A stretch of DNA of 52,432 nucleotides from Calditrichota bacterium. GTDB lineage: Bacteria > Electryoneota > RPQS01. The notes beneath the pieces are model-generated. The model made no database searches. It was not told the origin of the DNA and saw only the letters and a program-made list of their open reading frames with translations. The stretch covers positions 1-52,432 of the forward strand of contig JACJWA010000004.1 of assembly GCA_020637395.1 (NCBI GenBank), written 5' to 3'. The first letter of the stretch is position 1, and every line of letters starts with the position of its first letter. Shown piece after piece: positions 1-8,733 of the stretch. A program made the translations under genes and the position numbers.

Positions 1-1665
1 TGGATTGACAAAGATCGCAACGTGGTCGCGGTCAGCATGCGCGGCAGTATGACCTATCAGAAGTCGCGCTGGTTCGATCCGGGCAGGCATAGTCTGATTG
101 AGACTCTGGAGTGGATCGAAACCGCAAAGAACGATGTCTCGGTCAGCGGCATCGCGCTGAATATGTCGGGATTTTCTTCGTCACTCTCACTGGCCTGGGA
201 GTTGGGCGAGAAACTCAAGGAGTTTCGCGCGACCGGGAAGCGGGTTTACATGTATGTGGATCGCCCGAATCTGCTGCACATGTATCTCGCAGCACAGGCG
301 GACAATGTGTGGATGGATCCACAGGGCATGGTGGACATGCTGGGTTGGGTGATGGGCCACACGTATCACAAGGGCATGTTGGAGAAGTTGGGACTTGGAG
401 TAGAGGAGTGGCGCTACTTTGAATACAAGTCCGCGTTTGAGACCTTGGCGCGCAAAGACATGTCCGAAAAGGATCGCGAGCAGCGACTTGCTTTGCTAAA
501 TGATGTGCATACGCATTGGATCAAGGAGCTTGCCGAAGGCCGCGGCCTGACTGTGGATTCGCTGACTCTGGCAATGGATTCATTGGGGTTTTTGACCGCG
601 CATGAAGCCTTGCTCTTCAGACTGGTGGATGACATTGGGCGATGGGACGATGCAACGGATTTGGTGGAGCGCTGGAGCGGAGAGAAGAAGAGCTTCATCG
701 AGCGCGACGAGCTTTCGGAGCGGGAGTTTGCGGATCAGAGTTGGGGAGAATATCCCAAGATTGCGGTGGTCTATGCGTTGGGAGTTTGTGATCTTGACAC
801 AGGGATTCGCGCGCGCTACACGTCGCGGCTCTTGCGCAAGTTGGCCAAAGATGATACCTATTCTGCGGTCGTACTGCGTGTGGATTCGCCGGGCGGTGAT
901 GGATTGGCGTCTGATTGGGTCGCTGAGCAAATGCGCACGGTGTCGGAACAGAAGCCTATGATTGTTTCACAGGGCAGAGTTGCGGCATCCGGCGGCTACT
1001 GGATCAGCGCTCCTGCGGATCGCGTGTTTACGTCACCGTTCACGATCACGGGATCCATCGGCGTGATTGCGGGCTGGTTGTGGAACGAAGGTCTGACCGA
1101 CAAAACCGGTCTGACGTTTGACAAGGTGCAGGTGGGACGGCATGCGGATATCGGCTCGGGGATTGTGCTGCCGCTTCTCGGAGTTGAAATTCCCGACCGT
1201 CCGATATACGATGACGAGCGCGTGCGCGTGGAGAAGATCATACTTGGCCACTACGATGATTTCGTGGGCATGGTGGCGGAGGATCGCGGGTTGTCTCGCG
1301 AAGAGATTGAGTCAGTTGCACAGGGGCGCGTGTGGAGCGGCCCGGCGGCGATTGAACACAAGCTCGTGGACGAGATCGGCGGGCTTGAAGCCGCCGTGGA
1401 CTACGCTCGCGAACAAGCTTCCATCTCGAAGCGCGAGAAAGTCGAACTGGTGGAGTTTCCCCGTCCGGGGCTGATCAATTTCAACAGGTTGTTTGCTCCG
1501 GCTACGCCGCTGGGACGCGTCGCGATGATGCTTGGGCTTGGCGGCAGCGTGCTTGAGCAGCCGGTCGAGGAATTGCCCTATGAGCTTCAGGTGATGCAGC
1601 GTTATGCGAAGTATCCGGGTCAGCCGCAATTCATGCTGCCTCCCGAATCGGATGTCGGCGAATAG
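1..1665 (+). CDS. sppA: Signal peptide peptidase SppA, 67K type (5' end outside window)
   Basis: Membrane serine protease of family S49 that degrades cleaved signal peptides at the cytoplasmic membrane. The frame is open from base 1 (W-I-D-K-D-R-N before the GTG at 22), so the true start lies upstream and the N-terminal membrane segment is not seen. Both S49 domains of the long (67K) form are present. Numbering from the GTG, the general-base Lys is expected in EYKSAFE (Lys136) and the nucleophile Ser in VAASGGYW (Ser323); the SPGGDG oxyanion-type motif precedes it. This Lys/Ser split between the two domains matches E. coli SppA. The gene ends in front of a strong terminator. The family call is firm; only the 5' end is missing. 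Confidence 0.93.
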   Translation, partial: WIDKDRNVVAVSMRGSMTYQKSRWFDPGRHSLIETLEWIETAKNDVSVSGIALNMSGFSSSLSLAWELGEKLKEFRATGKRVYMYVDRPNLLHMYLAAQADNVWMDPQGMVDMLGWVMGHTYHKGMLEKLGLGVEEWRYFEYKSAFETLARKDMSEKDREQRLALLNDVHTHWIKELAEGRGLTVDSLTLAMDSLGFLTAHEALLFRLVDDIGRWDDATDLVERWSGEKKSFIERDELSEREFADQSWGEYPKIAVVYALGVCDLDTGIRARYTSRLLRKLAKDDTYSAVVLRVDSPGGDGLASDWVAEQMRTVSEQKPMIVSQGRVAASGGYWISAPADRVFTSPFTITGSIGVIAGWLWNEGLTDKTGLTFDKVQVGRHADIGSGIVLPLLGVEIPDRPIYDDERVRVEKIILGHYDDFVGMVAEDRGLSREEIESVAQGRVWSGPAAIEHKLVDEIGGLEAAVDYAREQASISKREKVELVEFPRPGLINFNRLFAPATPLGRVAMMLGLGGSVLEQPVEELPYELQVMQRYAKYPGQPQFMLPPESDVGE

Positions 1666-1686
1666 CCACCTTTGTCGATATGTAAT

Positions 1687-1716
1687 ACAGGGCCGCGCGA
1701 GCGGCCCTGTGTTTTT
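1687..1716 (+). terminator. Intrinsic terminator after sppA
   Basis: A perfect 10-bp stem (ACAGGGCCGC / GCGGCCCTGT) with a GCGA loop is followed by GTTTTT. It sits 21 bases after the sppA stop and would end that transcript. Confidence 0.9.
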
Positions 1717-1842
1717 GTTGGGTTTAAGAAACTATTAGAATCTTGTTATGCTTTGCCAGAAAGTCTTGCCTAATCGCTTTGCTTGATGCATATTGGTAAA
1801 GTGGAAACATGTTTTTTCAAGAAATCTGTGCAGGAGATGAGA

Positions 1843-4800
1843 ATGAAAGCCTTCATGATTGGAATTTGTATGCTGCTGTGTTGGGCGACGAGTTTTGCTC
1901 AGATTCAGGCGGGCGGCACGCCGCGCGGCCTGTCTCCGGCATCGTCATATCTGCCGGCGGCCCCGAATGTCGTGATGCCGCTGCAGGACAACTCGGCGTT
2001 TCAGGCGGAAGACGAAGGATTGCCCAAGGACGAGCAGAATCGGTTCGCGATTCAGCTTCCGGTCAACCTTAATCTGTCCAACAGCGGAATCTGGACCAAC
2101 GCGCCGGACGGCGGGCGTGTCTGGCGGCTGAGAATCGAATCGCAGACGGCCTATTCGTTGGCACTGCTGTTTGACGAGTGGTTCTTGCCGAAGGGCGCAG
2201 AGCTGTTTGTTTACAACGATCGAGCGGATGATGTGCTCGGCGCGCTGACAAGCTTCAACAACTGGGTGGACGGAACCAACGTGATTCGTCACCTGAAGGG
2301 CGACGCCATCACGGTTGAACTCTACGAGCCCGCCAACGTCATGGGCGAATCGGTACTTTCGATCTCGACGGTTTGTCACGCGTACAAGAACTACTTTGGC
2401 CGCGCGGACGCGTTGGACAATTTCGGCGACTCAGGATCGTGCAACAACAACGTGATCTGCCCCGAAGCTTCTGCCTGGCAGGACGAGAAGCGCGGCGTGT
2501 GCATGATCACTTCGGGCGGTTCGCGAATCTGCTCAGGTTCGATGATTCGCGCGAACGTCGCCAACTGGCCGGCCTATTTTCTGACCGCGAACCATTGCGG
2601 ATTCAGCAGCTCCTGGGTGTTTGTCTTCAATTATGAAAGCCCGCAGTGCTCGCCGAGTTCGGACGGATCCACGGCGCAGACGGTTGCCAATGCGACGCTG
2701 CGCTCGAACTACTCGTTCTCGGATTTTGAGTTGCTTGAGCTCTCTTCACACCCTCCGGTCGGCTACAATGCGTTTTATAATGGCTGGAATCGCAACGACG
2801 TTCCTTCGACGAGTTCCGTGTGTATTCATCATCCGCGCGGCGACGTGAAGAAATGGACGATTGACAACAACGCGCCGACGACCACGAGCTACAACAATCC
2901 GACGTCGCCTGGCGATGGGTCGCATTGGCGCATCGCGGCATGGGACGACGGGACGACCGAACCCGGCTCGTCGGGTTCGCCGCTGTTTGATCAGAACAGC
3001 CGGATCACCGGTCAGCTTCATGGCGGACAGGCGACCTGCTCGAACAACATCAATGACTACTACGGAAAGTTCAGCGTGTCCTGGGCGGGCGGCGGAACGA
3101 ATGCGACGCGCTTGTCCAACTGGTTGGATCCGAACGGCACGGGTGCGACGACCTTGAACGGCTCGTACCGCGTCACGTCGCCGAACGATGAGTGTCCGGG
3201 CACGTTTGTAACGTTGCCATATGTTGGCAGCGGTTCCACCACGGATGCGACCGCCAGCGGCGGCGCATGTGCTTGGGCCACGACGCCGGACGTGTGGTAC
3301 TACTTCTATCTCGATGATTCGTGCGCGGCAGACATCACGGTGAGTCTGTGTGGATCCAGCTATGACACGTACCTTGAAGTCCGCTTTGGCGGCAGCTGCC
3401 CGGGTGACATGGCGATTGACTGCACTGACGACGACTGTGGCCTGCAGAGCTCGGCAACCTTCCCGAACTATGGAGTAGGGTACTACTATGTGCGGGTCTT
3501 CGGATACAATGGAGCCACAGGCAACTATACGATCAACATTTCGCGTACGCTTCTCGACACACCTCCGGTAAACGACAACTGCTCGAGTCCATCGGTGATC
3601 TCGACGCTTCCGTACACCGATCAGGTGGTCACCTGTATGGCGTCCAACGACTTCAGCGCCTGCGTGATGGGCAATTCGAACGACGTGATCTATAGACTGA
3701 ACGTGGCAGAGTGTCAGACGATCACGGCGACCACTTGCCTGGGTTATGCGACGTTCGATACAAGATTGGCTGTGTTAACCGGCGGCGCGTGCCCGGGAAC
3801 CTCCGAAATTGCTTGCAACGACGACTTCTGCGGTTTTCAGAGTCAGGTTCAGTTTGACGCCACCGCGGGAGTGGACTACTACATTATCGTAGGTGGATTT
3901 GGATTCCACAAGGGATATTGCACGCTGACTGTGACCGGGACTCCGTTGGGAGGTCCGGCGAACGATGATTGCTCAGGCGCGCCGTTGATCAATTCACTGC
4001 CCTACAATGACAGCGGAAGCACCGCGTGCGCGAACGTGGACTATCCCACGGCAGGCTGCGGGTCGGTCGGCTTCGAGTCGCGCGATGTTGTGTACCGGCT
4101 GAACATTCCAACGTGCGAGAACGTGGAAATCAGTCTCTGCGGCAGCACCTATGACACGCGAATCCAAGTGATGTCGGGCGGCAGCTGTCCGGGCAATACT
4201 CTGGTGGCGTGCAACGACGATGCGTGCAACTTGCAGAGTCAATTGACGTTCGGCGCGCTCGCCAACACGGACTACTACATTCTGGTTCGCGGGTTCACAA
4301 CCTCGAGCTTTGGCGACTACGACATGACCGTTCAAAGCGTAGGCAGCTATGTTTCCCCAAATGATGTTTGCCCGGGCGGCATCATAGCGACGGTTCCGTA
4401 TGTCGCCACGGGAAACACGTCGTGTTCCAATGACGATTACGCAAATGGCGACTGCTATTTCCCGGAAGCCTCGCCTGAAGATGTGTATACCCTGACTTTG
4501 GGCAGCACTCAGGGTCTGGCGGTTTCGCTCTGCGGGTCGGGCTACGATACGGGATTGAAAGTGCGCCGCGGCGGAGCGTGCCCCGGCGATATTATGGTGG
4601 TGTGCGACGATGACGCCGCGTGCAGCGGCGCCGGAACGCTGCAAAGCACGGTAGAGTTCACGGCGCAGGCCGGAGTGACCTATTTCATTCAGGTCAGCGG
4701 CTTCTCGAGCAACTCCGGTCCCTACACGATTCATGTGGAGCCGATGGCGCTGAATCCGATTGACTCTCTGGTGATCAAGGAGGTTTCCGGAGCAGTTCAA

Positions 4801-5223
4801 CTGTGGTGGGAAGACAACGGCGGATACTACTACACGGTATTCAAATCCACGTCTTCGGAAAACCTGTACAGCATCGCGAACATCTTCGCGAACACTTCTG
4901 CTACAACTTTCACGGACGTTGCAGCGCTGGGCGACCAGTATTTCTACGGTGTAACCTATGTCCCGGACTATCTGGTTCCCGTGTTGCTGGCGAACGGTCT
5001 GGGCGAACGTCCGGTGCAGGATGTGTATCGTGATGCATTTGCTCAGCTAAAGATTGACGCGCTTCCTGTGATGCCGATGGATGTCTATGCAGGACCGATT
5101 TCGGACAGCCCGGAATTGGCGGGTCAAAGAAAGGCCGATACAGCCTCTGTGCCGGTTCATAGCTTTGGACCGGGACTCTCAATTGAGAATCCGGTTCCGG
5201 GCAAGGACTACTCGGCGCAATAG
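1843..5223 (+). CDS. Secreted lysyl-endopeptidase-like serine protease with PPC-like repeats
   Basis: Predicted extracellular trypsin-fold protease, 1126 aa. I start at the ATG at 1843 because AGGAG lies six bases upstream and it gives a clean signal peptide (MKAFMIGICMLLCWATSFAQ); the ATGs at 1783 and 1837 are in frame but less well placed. The protease domain lies at about 190-430, with triad candidates His251 (TANHC), Asp294 (SDFELLEL) and Ser377 (GSSGSP). GSSGSP and the Cys-rich core resemble Achromobacter lysyl endopeptidase rather than chymotrypsin itself. Four PPC-like repeats of about 125 aa follow, each opening with a (P/A)ND-C motif and carrying YDT and a C(N/T)DD element. A fibronectin-III-like stretch follows near 965-1050. 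No T9SS tail is recognisable, so the export route beyond Sec is unknown. Confidence 0.85.
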   Translation: MKAFMIGICMLLCWATSFAQIQAGGTPRGLSPASSYLPAAPNVVMPLQDNSAFQAEDEGLPKDEQNRFAIQLPVNLNLSNSGIWTNAPDGGRVWRLRIESQTAYSLALLFDEWFLPKGAELFVYNDRADDVLGALTSFNNWVDGTNVIRHLKGDAITVELYEPANVMGESVLSISTVCHAYKNYFGRADALDNFGDSGSCNNNVICPEASAWQDEKRGVCMITSGGSRICSGSMIRANVANWPAYFLTANHCGFSSSWVFVFNYESPQCSPSSDGSTAQTVANATLRSNYSFSDFELLELSSHPPVGYNAFYNGWNRNDVPSTSSVCIHHPRGDVKKWTIDNNAPTTTSYNNPTSPGDGSHWRIAAWDDGTTEPGSSGSPLFDQNSRITGQLHGGQATCSNNINDYYGKFSVSWAGGGTNATRLSNWLDPNGTGATTLNGSYRVTSPNDECPGTFVTLPYVGSGSTTDATASGGACAWATTPDVWYYFYLDDSCAADITVSLCGSSYDTYLEVRFGGSCPGDMAIDCTDDDCGLQSSATFPNYGVGYYYVRVFGYNGATGNYTINISRTLLDTPPVNDNCSSPSVISTLPYTDQVVTCMASNDFSACVMGNSNDVIYRLNVAECQTITATTCLGYATFDTRLAVLTGGACPGTSEIACNDDFCGFQSQVQFDATAGVDYYIIVGGFGFHKGYCTLTVTGTPLGGPANDDCSGAPLINSLPYNDSGSTACANVDYPTAGCGSVGFESRDVVYRLNIPTCENVEISLCGSTYDTRIQVMSGGSCPGNTLVACNDDACNLQSQLTFGALANTDYYILVRGFTTSSFGDYDMTVQSVGSYVSPNDVCPGGIIATVPYVATGNTSCSNDDYANGDCYFPEASPEDVYTLTLGSTQGLAVSLCGSGYDTGLKVRRGGACPGDIMVVCDDDAACSGAGTLQSTVEFTAQAGVTYFIQVSGFSSNSGPYTIHVEPMALNPIDSLVIKEVSGAVQLWWEDNGGYYYTVFKSTSSENLYSIANIFANTSATTFTDVAALGDQYFYGVTYVPDYLVPVLLANGLGERPVQDVYRDAFAQLKIDALPVMPMDVYAGPISDSPELAGQRKADTASVPVHSFGPGLSIENPVPGKDYSAQ

Positions 5224-5248
5224 ACTGCGCACCGGATAGACAAAACGA

Positions 5249-5276
5249 AGCGGGCTCAGGTTTACCTGAGCCCGCT
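5249..5276. terminator. Strong hairpin, likely terminator of the protease gene
   Basis: A perfect 12-bp stem AGCGGGCTCAGG / CCTGAGCCCGCT with a TTTA loop lies 25 bases after the protease stop. The T-tract is poor (CTGTACTT), so termination may be only partial. Confidence 0.75.
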
Positions 5277-5628
5277 CTGTACTTGATACGGTACCGTGAG
5301 TTTTTCTTTCTGATTTTCGAAGCGTCGCAGCCAGAATCTTGATTCAAAGGGGCGGTAGCTCAACCGCGGTTCATGCTTGTTTCATTGGGTCAAGCATGGG
5401 AGTTCCGATGCAATCTTAAGAAACGGACTTCTTGCCACAAGGCTGCGTGTTACGAAAATCCACGATCCAAAGAGATTCTGAGAAATCGCACCTCTTGGTT
5501 TGTGTCAAGGACGAACAGCTGCTTCGTTCAGTAATAATATCGGCACGTCAAGGCCGAATGTCAAGTGACTAAGACACACAGACTCGATGTTGGACGACTC
5601 TAACTTGTTGTGTCAAGTTCAAAATGAA
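5277..5628. other. Gap between convergent genes; two inverted repeats and a TCAAGTGAC motif
   Basis: No gene is supported here. Two adjacent inverted repeats are visible: GCGGT-N6-ACCGC at 5352-5367 and CATGCTTG-N11-CAAGCATG at 5372-5398. The motif TCAAGTGACT occurs at 5561-5570 and recurs in other gaps of the window. The opening GGCGGTAGCTCAACC imitates the start of a tRNA, but no cloverleaf can be folded. Confidence 0.4.
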
Positions 5629-5654
5629 ACGGGCTCTGGAACTCCAGAGCCCGT
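5629..5654 (-). terminator. Terminator of the cytochrome-rhodanese operon
   Basis: An 11-bp perfect stem ACGGGCTCTGG / CCAGAGCCCGT with loop AACT. Read on the minus strand it is followed by TTCATTTT. It lies 22 bases past the rhodanese stop. Confidence 0.85.
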
Positions 5655-5676
5655 CATTCCTTCCAGAATCGAAGGG

Positions 5677-6669
5677 TTAGTTGCCGGTCACAACCGGGTA
5701 GTCGGTCGTGGGGGCATGATAGTCATTGGCGCCGAGGATGTCCGCGCGGTCAGTCACGGCGTTCATGCCGAAGGACATCGAGTAGGCGTTGTAGCCGAGC
5801 ATTCTGAGGTACGTGCACACCTGAGCGGAGGTCTGTCCGGTGTAGCAATAGACCACAATCTGCTTGTCCGGCGGGAGGTACATCAGGTTTTCTTCGCGTC
5901 CCAGCGAGCCGGGCTCAAAGCGATAGGAGCCGGGAATGTGGCCGAGATTGTAGGGAGCTTCCGTCCAGTAGCAGAGCAGGAACGGATCGTTGTTCGGATC
6001 GCTGTCGTTGATCGCGGCATAGACGTCATTGGCCGGAATGTACTTCAAGCCGGCGTCGAACTGTTCATTGCATTCTTCGGTGATGCCGCCGTCCACGGTA
6101 CCTGCATTGCAGGTGAAAGTCGGCAGATCATACTGTGTCGTGAGCGGATTGTTGGTGGTCTCAAGCGTACCGCCATTGGGAACGACGTTATTCCACTTGT
6201 TCAGATTCACGGCAGGATCAGACGTCCATCCGCACATTCCCCACTTCACATTGTAGGCATCATAGCCCTTCATGCGCAGGAAGGAGCATGCCCAGCTTGC
6301 GGTTTGACCCGTGTAGCACACGCAGATCACTTTGGCGCCGCTGGGAATCTGCGACAGGTTGTCAGGCAGATTGCCGATGGTCCAGTTGACGGTGTTTGCG
6401 ATGTGTCCGGCCGTCGCGTAGTCGGTCGCGCTGCGGAAATCAATCATGAACAAGTTCACGCCGGCAGTGATGTCGGCGAAGAGCGCATCGGCGGTAATGT
6501 TCTTGGTACCGCCGGTCAGATACGTGTCACCCACGTCTGCCATTCCTTCTTGCAGCGTCGGGCCGGATGGTCCGGTCGGGCCGCTGTCATCGTCATCAGA
6601 GCAGCCAACAAACAGCATCAGGCTGCCCATAAGGACAACTGGAAGCAGGTAACGGAAAAAGCGAGTCAT
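5677..6669 (-). CDS. Double-rhodanese lipoprotein
   Basis: Exported 330-aa protein with two rhodanese (sulfurtransferase) domains. The N-terminus is a lipoprotein signal with lipobox LFVGC (Cys23) followed by an Asp-rich SDDDDSG linker, so it is probably tethered to a membrane on the periplasmic or surface side. Domain 1 (about 55-150) has the active-site loop CYTGQTA with Cys118; domain 2 (about 205-310) has CYTGQTS with Cys275. Both catalytic Cys are therefore kept, unlike in many tandem rhodaneses where one is lost. The start is supported by GAGGTGA six bases upstream. It lies 37 bases downstream of the multiheme cytochrome lipoprotein gene and is surely cotranscribed. The acceptor is unknown; sulfur, selenium or tellurium oxyanion handling is a guess from the pairing with a cytochrome. 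Confidence 0.88.
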   Translation of the reverse strand: MTRFFRYLLPVVLMGSLMLFVGCSDDDDSGPTGPSGPTLQEGMADVGDTYLTGGTKNITADALFADITAGVNLFMIDFRSATDYATAGHIANTVNWTIGNLPDNLSQIPSGAKVICVCYTGQTASWACSFLRMKGYDAYNVKWGMCGWTSDPAVNLNKWNNVVPNGGTLETTNNPLTTQYDLPTFTCNAGTVDGGITEECNEQFDAGLKYIPANDVYAAINDSDPNNDPFLLCYWTEAPYNLGHIPGSYRFEPGSLGREENLMYLPPDKQIVVYCYTGQTSAQVCTYLRMLGYNAYSMSFGMNAVTDRADILGANDYHAPTTDYPVVTGN

Positions 6670-6706
6670 AATTTCACCTCAGGTATTTGGGGGTTGATAT
6701 CTCGGA

Positions 6707-8047
6707 CTATTCCCAGGGCGGAGGACCGTCCGGGAGGATTAGGTGTTGATTTGCGGCGCGTTCATTCTGTGAAGTCAAGTTGTCCAGGTCCACCTGTCTC
6801 AGGAACCAGCCTTCGGGTGAGTTTGCGGTACTGTGACAGGCATAGAAGCAGGACTCGCCATCGGGCACTTGCGTGCGATCCGTCCAGCGCAGAATATTGT
6901 GCGGCGTGGCGTATTTGAACGTAGGCAGGCTCGAATAGTTCGGCGTGCTGACTCCCCACGACGCAAAAGTTTCCTCGGCCACAGGAATGTGGCGCAGGAC
7001 TACGTATTCCTTCGGGCGGTCATTGTAGAGCGGATTGCGTCCGATCTTGAACTGCATCCAACTGGGCTGCTGAATGCCGTCTCCGGCATGGCAGGTCGTG
7101 CAGTTCTTGTAATCCTGCGAATGGCAGACCTGACAGGCGAAGTTCGAGCCGTGCGTGTCGTGATAGACGTTGGACTCAATCTGAATATTGTGGCAATCTT
7201 CGCACTTCACACCGTTCTGGACCGCGTAGCGATACGGATAGGCGGTGCCGTCGCCGTGCATTTCGTCCGCATCGTGGCAGGCCGTGCACTGCATGGCATT
7301 AGGGACATAGTGAACATCGGCGCGGTAGCCTTCGTTTCGTCCTTGGAACTCATCCCCGACGCGGCTGCCGTGACAGGCGGTGCACTGGTTGCCCATGTCC
7401 GGCGTGCGCTTGATGAAATGTCCGTTCATGAAGCCGCCGCCGACCGACTTGGGACGGCTGATATGGCACTCACCGCAGGTTGCATGGCACTTGTTGCATT
7501 GTGCCTCAAACTTCTCTCCGGCCATTTCCGTCGCATAGATCGTACGTCCCGTGCGTGCTTCGAAGAGCGTGTGATAGCCCTTCATTGTGGCATGCAAACT
7601 CGACGTGGCGAAGTTGTGTGCGATGCCGTCATGACAGCGGGCGCAAACATTGTTTTCACCCCACGACGGATCAGCGACCATTCCGGAGTGCGCCTCATCC
7701 TTGCCCAAGACACCGTCCTGACCACCGTGACAATAGATACAATCAAAGGCGTGTGGACTTTGAAGATGCTGATCCAGTCCATTTCCGGCCATCAAAACCT
7801 TTTGCCATCCCTCCAACGGAGAGACTGCGCCGCCTCAGCCTTCGCCCGGATCTTCGGGAGCTTCCCCGCTGTCCGGGATAGCGGTCGCGATCAGCTTTTC
7901 CTGGCTGGTGTGACAGCCGAAGCAGTTGTCGGCGGACAGACTTGGGCCGGCAGGCGATGTTGAGTCATCCTCATCCGAGCATCCCGCGACCCAAAGGAGG
8001 AGGGGAATTGCCAAGATCAGGATGGGTAGCAGTTTTTGTTTCATCAT
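6707..8047 (-). CDS. Multiheme c-type cytochrome lipoprotein with in-frame UGA (Sec or nonsense)
   Basis: Read as one gene of 447 codons. The first part has a lipoprotein signal (lipobox WVAGC), an Asp-rich linker and heme site CFGCH; codon 71 is TGA (7835-7837); the same frame continues without shift into nine more CXXCH sites (CIYCH, CARCH, CNKCH, CGECH, CTACH twice, CEDCH, CQVCH, CTTCH) and a CX3CH (CFYACH). That gives ten canonical hemes and possibly an eleventh. The downstream half alone has no signal peptide and no convincing ribosome binding site, so as a separate gene it could not be exported or hemylated. TGA ends many genes here, so it is not a reassigned sense codon. Options are selenocysteine (a hairpin follows), a Trp-to-stop mutation (EG-W-GG) or a sequence error. 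It presumably passes electrons at the outer face together with the rhodanese encoded next. Confidence 0.75.
7808..7837 (-). promoter_or_regulatory. In-frame UGA followed by SECIS-like hairpin
   Basis: After the UGA (7837-7835) the minus-strand sequence folds into TCTCTCC-GTT-GGAGGGA (7824-7808): seven pairs including one G-U, with a three-base loop that begins with G. The loop starts 17 bases after the UGA. As I recall the bacterial SECIS description, a G in the first two loop bases and a 16-37 base distance are expected; this hairpin fits both at the lower limit. The stem is short and could be chance. Confidence 0.4.
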
Positions 8048-8129
8048 ATGTGGTTCGAGAATTCGTGCAGCACGATAAATGCCGCTTGAATACGTAAGTA
8101 GTTAAATCTCAATATTGGTCAAGTATGAC

Positions 8130-8165
8130 AAAAAAATCCCGCAACGGGAAGTCATCGTTGCGGGA
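8130..8165 (-). terminator. Minus-strand intrinsic terminator upstream of the cytochrome gene
   Basis: A perfect 10-bp stem (TCCCGCAACG / CGTTGCGGGA, nine-base loop) followed on the minus strand by seven T. It lies about 83 bases before the cytochrome start, with no convincing gene behind it. It could be a leader attenuator for the cytochrome operon or the end of a small RNA. Confidence 0.8.
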
Positions 8166-8733
8166 GAATCGCTGATGCAGGATCGGCACTTAAGGCCGAC
8201 TGACATACAGGGTGAATCGTCATAGTTTGGATAATCTGCTTCAGACCGGCTCGGGTACTCAGGAACCACGGAGCAAGAAGAAGGCCAGTCTGTGAAAAAG
8301 TTCACATATGAAAAATCGTCACGAAAGCTGGAAAAGTCAAGTGACTGAGTCACAGAGGAGCGAAAAACAGGTACGCAAAAGGCAAGAATCGGTGCTCAAA
8401 ATCCACAAAAGATGTCCTCCATGCGTTTTTGTACAAACCCTTGAAAATGCGGGTCAGGGATGTGCGAACTGGTTAAAAAAACGCACAATGCCTCGCGAAA
8501 TTAGGAATCTTCCGCATCGAGTCCAATTCTAAGGCTCAAGATACTCGATACTTTTCAATGATAACCGACTGCACGCATTCTCTGTAACTTACGCACACAT
8601 CGGTTGCAACTGCCAATGGGGGTGAGTACATTGATGACATTCTCAAATTGCACGAAAAATCACGAATTAGAGTCTGGTCGCGTGCAACGGGCAGCTAAGA
8701 GGCCAAAACAGGTTTGATGATGAAGGAGAGCGC
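8166..8733. other. Divergent regulatory gap between cytochrome operon and kor-nfn-nuo operon
   Basis: No gene is supported. A perfect palindrome GTGACTGAGTCAC lies at 8341-8353, preceded by TCAA, giving the TCAAGTGAC motif also seen at 5561. Towards kor, TTGCAA (8604-8609), 17 bases, TACATT (8627-8632) is a weak promoter candidate about 100 bases before the first start codon. An AT-rich stretch with a possible minus-strand leader precedes the terminator at 8130-8165. Confidence 0.4.

Noticed and set aside
5351..5400. tRNA-like opening GGCGGTAGCTCAACC
   Set aside because: No anticodon arm, T-arm or matching acceptor strand follows.
5587..6918. 443-codon plus-strand open frame
   Set aside because: It lies opposite the double-rhodanese gene and the end of the cytochrome gene, both of which have clear motifs; the translation has no recognisable domain.
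7814..7816. Separate translation start (TTG) for the main cytochrome domain
   Set aside because: No ribosome binding site and no export signal would remain, so I prefer one gene with an internal UGA.
6833..7963. 376-codon plus-strand open frame
   Set aside because: Antisense shadow of the multiheme cytochrome; its sequence mirrors CXXCH codons read backwards.
8102..8353. 83-codon minus-strand frame in front of the cytochrome gene
   Set aside because: It runs through the terminator hairpin, has no ribosome site and no recognisable domain.
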